Made by a program: the position numbers and the translations under genes. A stretch of DNA of 64,000 nt from Bacteroidales bacterium UBA5762 (GTDB lineage Bacteria > Bacteroidota > Bacteroidia > Bacteroidales > TTA-H9), in assembly GCA_002418865.1 (NCBI GenBank), contig DIEY01000037.1, forward strand, positions 118,858 through 182,857. The letters are read 5' to 3'. Below, piece by piece: positions 1 through 11,300 of this stretch (positions within the stretch are counted from its first letter, which is position 1; every line of letters begins with the position of its first letter). The notes below the pieces were generated by a model. The model made no database searches. It was not told the DNA's origin and saw only the letters and a program-made list of their open reading frames with translations.

Positions 1-2394
1 TGAGCGTTCATTATTTTGTAAGCTCCTCTTTCGCAAACCGAATCAAGGCCACCAGCAAAGATGATGGGAGCAGGAACCACATCTACTGTAATCGAATTGC
101 ACTCGGTGATACCGCAGATGTTTTCATATCTGGCATAGTAGGTTGTAGTTTGTGTTGGTGCAGGGATACTCAAGGGATTTCCTATGCCAATTTCATTTCC
201 TCCGCAAGAACTCGTGAACCAGCGTAATGTATCTCCATTTCCGCCTATTCCGCCCAGATAAATTGGTGCTCCATAATCACTGCAGAATCCATTTGTATCA
301 ACCGTAAGAAGTGGAGGAACAACAGGTGTATTTACCTTGATTATGATGCTGTCCCATGCTGAAACTCCGCAGTGATTTTCCCAGCGTACATAGTATGTTG
401 TAGTAGTATCAGGTGCAAGGAAATTATAAGGCTGACCGGTGACAAGCAATTGGTAAGCTCCATTTTCCCATTTGTACCACCTGAGGAATTCTCCATATCC
501 GCCATAAGCCATCAAGGTAATATCTTCAACCTGGCCTTGGCAATAATTATTAGTATCGGCCCAAATGTAAGTAACAGGCATAGGAACATCGACAACCACG
601 GTAAAAGCAAGGCATTCGCTCTCGCTGCAATGGTTTTCCCAGCGAGCATAATAGGTTGTCGTTTTCATAGGAGCCGGTATAGTAAGCGAATCTCCTGTTC
701 CAATTTCTACACCATTACATTTGTCAATGAACCACCGCAAGGTATCTCCAAATCCTGAAAGCGTATCGCCATATCCTCCAAAAGCTTTGAGGGTAATCTG
801 AGCAACTGTATTTGGACAGAAATAGTTAGTATCGACTGTAATTAGAGCGGGTGGCGTGGCTTTTGGAATAACGAGTACTTGGACCGAATCGCAAACCGAT
901 TCTCCACAATGGTTTTCCCAACGTGCGAAATAAGTAGTAGTTACAGTAGGAGAATTAATCTGCAAGCTAGTGCCAGAACCAATGGGAGTAGTTCCACAAT
1001 GATTGGCGAACCAGTAAATATTATCCCCATAACCCCCGCTTGCATAAAGATGAATCTTTCCTGGATCATCGAAGCAAACGATAGGTTTATCCACCCATAC
1101 ACTATCCAAAGGAAGAGGTTCATCCACCACTACTTTGATGGAGTCGCATTCCGATTCTCCACACGCATTGGTCCAGCGAGCAAAATACCATGTGGTTGTA
1201 TCGGGAGCTGATATTCTGAGTTCGGTTCCTTTTCCAACATAATTACTACCACAACTGCCGGCATACCAGCGGAGTGTATCTCCAATACCTCCAAATCCAT
1301 TGAGTATGATGATCCCATTGTAGGCCTGGCAGAAGAAATTAGTATCAACAGTAAGTGAATCTGTCATAAGAGGTTGCGGAATCACATTTACTGTTAAGCT
1401 GGTACATTCTGAAGGTCCGCAATTGTTTGCATATCTGGCATAAAAAGTTGTAGTTTCTGTTGGGGCATTAATAAGTAAAGAATTTCCACTTCCAATATAA
1501 TTTTCACCACATTCTCCTTCGAACCATTGTAAGGTATCTCCGAAACCACCAAAGGCACTCAAAGTAATAAATCCAACTGTACCGGCACAGTAGTTATTTT
1601 GATCGACGCTAATGGAATCGGGAGCAATGGCTGCAGGCATAACATTTACTATAACAGATTGGCACTCAGTAGTATCACATCCATTCATCCAACGAGCAAA
1701 GTAAGTTGTAGTAGAATCGGGAGCTGGGATTACAAGTGGTGAACCACTTCCTAAAGGAGTGCTGCCACATGCATCTGCATACCATTCGAGATAATCACCC
1801 TGTCCTCCCCATGCTGTTAATGTCAGATTCGTATAAGCTCCCTGGCAGAAGTTATTATGATTGGCAGTAATCGAATCCATGATGACGGGGAGAGGATCAA
1901 CAGTAACCGTAACTTCTTTACAGTTCGAAGGTCCGCAAGCAGTTTCCCATCTTCCAAAATAGGTAGTTGTAGCTAATGGAGCAGCAATGGTGAGTGGACT
2001 GCCACTTCCTATAAGATTTAGTCCACAGCTATCGGCATACCAGTGGAATACTTGACCAAGGCCTCCGACAGCTGTCAGTGTCAACGAATCTATTGAAGTT
2101 GAACAGAAGTTGTTTTCACTTGCAAAAACCAAGTCAGGTTCAACAGGATAATGAATAATGTTTATTTGGATAGAATCGCATTCGCTCACTCCACATTGAT
2201 TCTCCCAACGTGCGAAGTATAGAGTAGTATCGGCAGGTGAAGGGATAACGATAGAGGTTCCTGTTCCAATTTCAGTTCCTCCACAAGCCGCTGAAAACCA
2301 TCTGACTATGTCTCCCGAGCCTCCAATAACGCTCAATGTAATATTGGGTACAGTACCTGTACAGAAGTTATTGGCCGAGGCATGCAAACTATCG
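1..2394 (-). repeat. Nine or more type-A adhesin repeats, second block
   Basis: At least nine full units, and the beginning of a tenth at the window edge, share the GGxGDxLxWY and TTTYYARWENxCGxSxCDS motifs of the first type-A block. One unit near 760-790 carries a short internal duplication (GYGDTLSGFGDTLRW) that its siblings lack. Confidence 0.75.
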
Positions 2395-5300
2395 GGAGTG
2401 GTAGGCAAGGGATAAACATAAGTGGATTGTGTTTGAGAAGCATAGCATCCGTTTGGATCGGTATATTCATAAGTAATATCGTAAGGGCCTCCAACTCCAG
2501 CAGTTGAGGGAGTAAATAAGCCCGTTCCATTACCATAATCTGTGACTCCTGTTCCGCTAAAGGCTCCATAAGGTTTATGATTGCCCACCAAAATTACAGG
2601 GTTAGCGTTAATGCAGTAACCTGATTCGAGTGTATTAAAAGTGACTTCTGGCAAAGGATGAACGGTTACTTCGATAGATATTTCATTAAAACATCCATTA
2701 GGATCGGTGTAGGAATAAGTTATTGTATAAGGTCCTCCAACTCCAGCAAGAGAGGGATCAAAGATGGCTTTCCCAATATTAAGATCGATAATGCCTGGGC
2801 CAGAGAAAGAGCCCATAGGTTCGAAATTACCCACAATGGTATCGGGTGTTGCGTCTATGCAATAAGAAGGCTCGAGACCGCTTACACTTAATTGAGGTAT
2901 ATCGATCACAGAAGTAGAATCGGTATAAGTTCCACTGCAAGCATTATTATCGATGTAAGTATAAGTAATAGGATAAGGTCCTCCTATGCCTGCCTGATCT
3001 GGATAGAATCTGGCTTTACCATTGCCGAGGTCTAGAATGCCGGGTCCTGTGAAGGTTCCAAAAGGAGCCTGGCTGCCCGTCAGAATATCGAATGGATCGT
3101 TGATGCAATAAATTTCTTCGAGCCCTGTAAAGCTGATATTAGGCAATGCATTGATAACTACTGTTTTCGTCTGGCTATTAATGCATCCATTCGTGTTGGT
3201 GTAAGTATAGGTGATTTGGTGAGTGCCAACACCGGCAGCAGAGGGGTCGAAGGTTGCCGTGCCATTAAAATGATCGGTAATTCCTGGCCCGCTGAACTCA
3301 CCAAATGGGGCATGATTACCTGTTAAAAGAACAGGATTGGCATTGACGCAATACATTGGATTGAGCCCAGTAAAACTTACTTGGGGTAAGGGATAAACAA
3401 TAGTGGTTTGCGATTGAGAAGCAGAACATCCATTAGGATCGGTGTAAGAATAGGTAATGGTATATGGTCCGCCTGCGCCTGCTACCGAAGGTTTAAAGAA
3501 TGCAGTTCCATTGTTATTGTCAGTTATACCTGGCCCCGTAAAAGTTCCAAAAGGAAGCATACTGCCTATAAGGGTATCCTGTGGATCATTTAAACAGTAA
3601 TCTACATTAAGTCCAGTAAACGAAGCCGTAGGTAGCGCATTTACGGTTACTGTTTTACTCTTTGTGTTAGAGCATCCATACGGATCGGTATATGTATATG
3701 TAATTGTGTATGGTCCTCCAACCCCTGCTGCAGCCGGATCGAAAATAGCTTGGCCAAGTCCAATATTTGTAATCCCTATACCACTGAAGAAACCATCTGG
3801 AGCTTGATTACCCGTTAAGGTTGCAGGATTAGCATTTACACAATATTGTGGAGCCAAACCGCTGAAATCCACTACAGGGAGAGCATAAACAATAACCGAT
3901 TTTGTTTCTGAATTTTCACATCCCCAATTATCACTATAAGTATAAATAATTTGATAAGGGCCTCCGACACCAGCTACGGCAGGATCGAACATAGCCGTAC
4001 CATTACCTAAATTAGTAATTCCAGGTCCACTAAATGTGCCTTGCGGAGCCATATTCCCAGTTAATAGAGCAGGTGCAGCATTTACACAGTATGAATTGGA
4101 CAAGCCTACAAAATTTACTAAAGGAAGAGCACGTACTATAGTAGTTTGTGAGGAGCTTTTTGAACATCCCTGTGGGGAAGTATAAGTATAGGTAATCGTG
4201 TAAGGGCCTCCCGTACCAGCAATTGACGGACTGAACCACGCAGTTCCATCCCCATTATTGATAACTCCAGGCCCGCTGAAATAACCATCAGGAGCATGGT
4301 TGCCAGTTAGTAATGCATTGCTGCTGTTGATGCAGTAATTTGGTTCCAGTCCTGTGAAGAATACAACGGGTTCAGGATAAACTGTTACCGTTGTAAATGC
4401 ACATGCAGAAACTCCACATGCATTTTCCCAACGTGCATAGTAAACGGTTGTTTCTGTAGGTGAAGGAATAGTAACAGAAGTTCCTGTTCCTATGATATTT
4501 GTACTCCCACAATATCCCGTAAACCATCTTACTTCTTCTCCATCTCCTCCTATAGCGGTAAGAGTAATATTGGGCACAGTTCCAAAGCAGAAGAAATTAT
4601 TGCTCACAGTAATCTGGGTAGGAGCAACAGGATTAGGAATTACGTAAATTGTAATTGATGCACAAGCAGATGTCCCGCATGAATTTTCCCAATAGGCATA
4701 ATAGGTAGTTGTAACCGAAGGAGGATCAATTAATATGGAATAACCCGTTCCTATAACTGTTCCGTTACAAGTATTGATTGTCCAGTTCAATACATCGCCC
4801 GAGCCGCCTGTTGCAGTTAAGGTTATAGGATTAGTATTATTAACACATATTGTATCAGTGCTGGCTGTAATTTGAGTAACGGGTTGTGGTAAAGGTGTAA
4901 CATCAATGGTGATAGAATCGCATTCGCTAGAACCACAGATAGATTCCCAGCGAGCATAATAAGTAGTGGCGGAAGTTGGAGCAGGTATAGTAAGCGGAGT
5001 ACCTGTTCCTACTTCAATGCCTCCGCATGAATCACTATACCATTTCAAAATTTCTCCCAGACCACCTGTAGCCGTTAGGGTGATGTATTCCGTTCCTTCA
5101 CAAATTGGGTTTTGATTCACACTAACTGAGGACGGTGGCAAGGGAAGATCAATTACATGTACTTCGACACTGGCGCAAAGTGAAGCACCACAGGCATTTT
5201 CCCAACGAGCATAGTAAGTGGTTGTGACGGTTGGGCTTGGTATGGTCAATGGCGAACCTGAGCCAATCGGTACACCTCCACAACTATCAGAATACCAATT

Positions 5301-8300
5301 CAACACATCGCCAGAACCACCGTCAGCAGAAAGAACAATATCTCCTGGATCGTTTGTACAGAAATAATCCCTATTCACTGAAGCAGAAATAGGTGGATTG
5401 GGGAAGGGATATTGACTTTCGATTATAAATTGCTCGTCCAATTCACAGTTGTTGGCATCGTTTATAAATACCCAATACGTACCTGCAGGAATATTGGTAA
5501 GGTCTTCGGTAGTAGCTCCTGTTGACCAGAAGAATTCGTAAGGCAGGGTTCCACCACCGACGGTCAGGTTGATACTGCCTTCATTTCCATTAAAGCACAG
5601 TGCATTTTCTATCTCAGGCGGAGTAGGTACGGCAACCTGGTTTAGGCGAGTTAAGAAGGCATCATCTCCACCTTGACTAATAAGTGAAAATCCTCCAAAA
5701 GCAGCTTCATTGCTAAATGATCCTCCTAAGGCAAGGTTCTTGTCATAGCGAAGCGCGATAGCCATAGCCGAATCGGCACCTATACCTCCGGCCTGCTGAG
5801 ACCAAACCAGATAACCACTCGTGTTGTATTTGGCAACGTAAATATCACTACTGCCAATACTCGTCAGTGTTTTTCTGCCTAATGTAATATTGTTGCGGAA
5901 GGTACCAGCAATATAAGTATTGCCCAAGGCATCCACATCCAGATCCTTGGAATTATCTATTCCCGTACCCCCAATTGTCCTAATCCATTGTGGATATCCT
6001 TCTTTGCTATATTTTGCTACAAATGCATCTTTCAGACCCTGTGAAGTAACATTTAAGGTTCCAAAATTAGCATTCCCTTCTATGCTTCCGCCAAGGTAAA
6101 TATTTTGTGAATAATCTGTTTTCACTGCGCGGGAGAGGTCATTTCCAGTTCCACCCGCTTTACGTACCCATTTTAGATTGCCAATGGGGTCATATTTTGC
6201 AAGGAAAATGTCGTTATTGCCCGATGAAATGAGAGATGTAGAACCAAATTGAGCAGTGCTTTGGAATCTTCCAGTAATGATAGCGTCTTCGGCAATATCT
6301 ATCGTAACTGCATAAGCAAAATCTTCCGAGGTTCCTCCAGCATGTTTAACCCATTGTAATTCGCCATTAGGATTGAATCGCGCTAAGAAAGCATCGTCAC
6401 CTCCATAGCTAATGATGGTGGAATCCTGAAAAGTTGCTATTCCTTGCATAGACCCTGCAAGCCAGCTATACCCTCCTTCTGTTGTTACAATAGAATTCCC
6501 CGCATCGTCGAAAAATCCACCAAAGTTTTTAACCCACAATAAGTTTCCATTATTATCATATTTAGCCAAGAATATATCTTTGTTTCCATTGGCTAAGATT
6601 TGAGTTGACCCAAAGAAAGCCATTACCTGAAACGAACCTGTAAGATAGATGTTCCCAAGAGAGTCGAGTGCCAGATCATGGCCTTGATCCTGCAATGAGC
6701 CACCTGCCTGACGAATCCAGCTCAAATTACCAGCCGCATTATATTTGGCAAGGAAAATATCGTCGAGACCAAAACTGGTGAGGGTTTGGGTTTGGAAATT
6801 TGCAGTCCCTTGGAATTTGCCGGTAACATAAGTATTTCCAAGCTTATCAGTTTTGATGGCCATAATCATATCGTTGCCAGGCCCACCCTGACGTAATACA
6901 TTGCTGAAGATCGTCGTATCATGAACGAATGCCAATGGGTCTGGTTCGTCTATTTCTATGGTCTTTTTTTCACGACAATTATTATAATCAATAATATAAA
7001 CGCTGTAAAAACCAGGAGCTAATCCAGTGAGGTCTTCCGAGGTTGCTCCATTCGACCATTGATATTGAACTGGTTGAGTTGCATTGACAAGCGTCAAGTC
7101 AATAGCTCCATCGCTAGCTCCGTTGCAACTGATGTTAGTAGTTAAAGCATGGATAGAAAATTTTTGAACAACATCTAAAGTAACGATGTCGCTATCATAA
7201 AATCCACAACTGGCACTGGTTACCCGACAGAAGTAAGTTCCAGCATCAGCAAGAGCTACTACTGGGATTTGATAAATACTATCCGTTGCTCCTAGTATAG
7301 GTTGGTTATTATGATACCATTGTAAAGAAATACTATCACCAATAGGGGTAATTCTGAAACTAACCGAATCGTTTTCGCATCGAGTTTGGCTATTAGGCTG
7401 AACTACAACTCCTGGTAATATATTTACCCATACATTGACACTTATTGTCCATGCTTCACCACAATTATTAAAAATGTGACAACGGTAAATACCTCTATCA
7501 TCCACGTTTATAGCTGGAAACTCTAATGAAGCATTTGTTGCCCCAACCATGGGATTCCCATTCTTATACCATTGGTACTGAAGAGAATCGCCCGTAACAC
7601 CAAAATTAATAGAAACAAAGTCACCTTCGCATGAACTGATATTAGAAGGCTGTTGAGTAATAACAGGAACACGATTAACCGTAACTTTTGCTTGTTGGGT
7701 CATAGTATTTCCACAGCGTGTGCTCATGTAGCACGTATAATTGCCTGTCTGGCTGTATTGAATATTATAAATCGTATAAGTATTGGAAGTAGCACCTGGG
7801 ATGTCAATGCCTTCTAATTGCCACTGATAAGAAATTGAATCGCCAAGGGCAGTAACACTCAGAGTATAATTTTCGCCTTCACAGGTAGATATACCTTGTG
7901 GTTGTTGTGTAATGATGGGAGCAGTATTTACCCAAACCCATACCGTATTGCTCCAAACTGTTCCGCAGTTGTTTTGAATTCTACATTGGTATTGCCCCCT
8001 GGCAGAATAATCAATCGGATTGAACTGCAAGGTACTGGAAGTTGCTCCAAGTATAGGATCCCCATCTTTAAACCATTGATAATTAATATAATCACCGGTT
8101 GCAGCAACTTGTAAAATTACGTTTTCTCCAGAACAAGCCTTTTGATTGATAGGTTGTAAGGTAATAGCTGGAGGGATATTCATATAAAGTGAAACAGGTT
8201 GAGAATTTATACTTCCACAGGTATTCCAAATATGACAATAGTAAATCCCAATATGGCTGGCTTGAACAGGATTGAATTGAAGAATACTGTCAGTGGCTCC

Positions 8301-11300
8301 AGGAAGAGGATTTCCATCTTTAAACCATTGATAATATAAACTATCACCACTTGCCACTACTATAAACTGCTCGGTATTCCCTATACAAGTGGAAATACTG
8401 TTAGGTTGTTGAACGATTTGAGGGGCTATATTGACTGTTAAATAAACGATATCTGTATAAACAGTATCGCAGTTGTTCGATAACTCACAAAAGTAAGCTC
8501 CTGTTTTAGCAAGGGTAATATTGCTGATGGTTAGAACGCTATCATTTTCCCCAGTTAAGACTAATCCATCCTTGTACCACTGGAAATTGGGCAGAGCTGA
8601 GCCAGCTGCTATAATTCCAACGATGAAAGATTCCGTTTGGCCAAGACAAGATGAAATATCTTCAGGATTAACAATTATCGCAGGATCGATATTGGCATAA
8701 AGGTGGGCCGTATCGCTTATAACAGTGCCGCAGTTGTTCCATACTATAACATCATAAACTCCAATATCAGCGAGGGTTACGGGGTTAATGATATAATTCT
8801 CGCTGTTGGCACCTATAATATTACTTCCTTCGAATCTCCATTGATAGTTCAAGGAATCTCCAGTAACATCGATATGAAAATAATCCATATCGCCAACGCA
8901 TGAAAGTAGGCTTTGAGGTTGCTGTTGAATTACAGGAGCAATATTAATGTTAAGGTATACTGTTTCAGAAAGTATATTACCGCAGGTATTGTATATCTGA
9001 CAGGTGTAATTAGCGGTATCAGCATAACTTACTGGATTAAAAATGAGTGTGTTTTGTGTAGCACCTGGAATATCGAACCCATTCTTTTTCCATTGGTAAT
9101 AGAGTGAATCTCCAGTGGCTATAACATTGAAGCTCACATTTTCGCCAGGACAAGTAGATATCTTAACGGGTTGTTGAACGATGACAGGAGCGATATTAAT
9201 GGTAACATGGGCCTGTTGGCTAGTAACTGAACCACAAGTATTATACACATCACAGGAATAATAGCCAGTATCGCTGTATTGTACAGGATTGATAGTTAAT
9301 GAAGATTGGATTGCGCCAGGGATATCTATTCCATTGAATTTCCATTGATAATAAAGAGAATCTCCCGTAGCCGAAATATTTAGTGTAATACTGCTCCCTA
9401 TGCAGGTAGAAATATTTTGAGGTTGAACTGTAATAACAGGCGGAATATTAATAGTAAGCTTAGCTGGTGTCGATAATTCAGAACCACAGGTATTGCTGAC
9501 CAAACAGGTATAACTTGCAGTATCATTATAGGTTACAGGATTAATCGTAAGGCTATCATTTGTTTCTCCTGGCAAAATCACGCCGTTTCTCATCCATTGA
9601 TATTCAAGTGAATCTCCCGTGGCAGTAACCGAGAATGTGGCACTATACCCAGGACAAGATGAAATCTTTTGGGGTTGAACTACGATATGGGGCACGAGAT
9701 TAACACTTAGAGTAGCTACATTGGATAAAACTCCTCCACAATTATTATAGACCCAACAGGTATAATCACCGGTATTAGCCAAAGTTACAGGATTGATAGT
9801 TATGGATGATTGGATAGCACCTGAGATATCGATTCCGTTCAAACGCCATTGATATTTCAATGAATCTCCCGTAGCAACCACATAAAGTGTTTCAGAATCT
9901 CCCAAGCATGAAGATGTTTTGTTGGGCTGAACGGTGATAACAGGTAAGATGTTGATATTTAATACACCGGCATTTGAATATATTTCTCCGCAATTATTCC
10001 AGATATGGCACACATAGCTGGCTGTATCGGAATACTGAATGTTATTCAAGATTAATGTTGATTGAGAAGCACCAGGGATGAGATTTCCATTTTTCAGCCA
10101 TTGATAGTTCAACGAATCGCCTGAAGCTATTACACTAAATGTTGCATCTTGTCCAAGGCATTTCGAGAGATTGTGAGGTTGAGTAACGATGGCTGGAGGA
10201 ATGTTCATGTTGAGATGAGCATTGGCCGAAGTATCTGTTCCACAGTTATTACTGATAACGCATACATAGTTTCCCGTATCGGAATAATGTGCAGGTATGA
10301 AATTGAGTGTGGAATTCGTTGCGCCAGCTATGTTCACCCCATTTTTCTGCCATTGATAATGAAGAGAATCCCCCGTGGCAATGACTGTAAAAAACGTATT
10401 TTGACCATCGCAAATAGAAACGCTATCCGGGTTATTGACAATTTGAGGAGGAATGTTCATATTGAGATTTGCAATTAAAGAAATCTCAGTTCCACAAGTA
10501 TTATATACAATACATTGGTAATTTGCTGTATCTAAATAAGTAGCTGGAGTAAATGAAAGAGTATCATTAGTGGCTCCTACAATATCTACTCCATTTTTCT
10601 GCCATTGATAATACAATGAGTCACCTGATGCTGAAACTGTAAATTGAGCATTCTGGTTGTTGCAGATGCTAAGACTATCGGGCTGTTGTGTAATAACAGG
10701 AGCAATATTGATATTGACGAGGACTGAATCAGTGATTGCCATTGCGCAGGTATTGGAAATGATGCAATGGTAATAACCCGTATCGGAATAAGTCATCCCG
10801 GTGATGGTTAGAATGGAATCTGTTGCACCAGTAATATGTGGAGGGTTATTGACCAATGGTGTAGCTCCATGGTACCATTGAAATGAAAGTGGTTGACTGC
10901 CAGTGGTGCTGACATGGATGGTAATATTCTCGCCTAAACAGGTACTAACGGGTGAAGATAGTAAGGTTATTACAGGATTGAAAAGGATGGTAACATTGCA
11001 GGCGTTGCTGGTAGTATTTCCGCAAGAATTTGAAACTACGCAGGTATATGATCCGGCATGAGTAGCATCTACATTATTGATAATTAGGTTTTGATTAGTT
11101 TGAGTGGGTAATATAACTCCATTTTGATACCATTGAAAAGAATAAGGACTTAACCCCGAAACATTTACCGTGAGGTTTAGGGTAGTTCCTTCGCACACCG
11201 AAAGGGTACTTATAGGTATAGTGGCTTCAGGATTAGAAAATCGGACCACTCCAAGTTTATTTGTATCACCAGGGCATCCATACTCGTTCGTTTCAATTAC

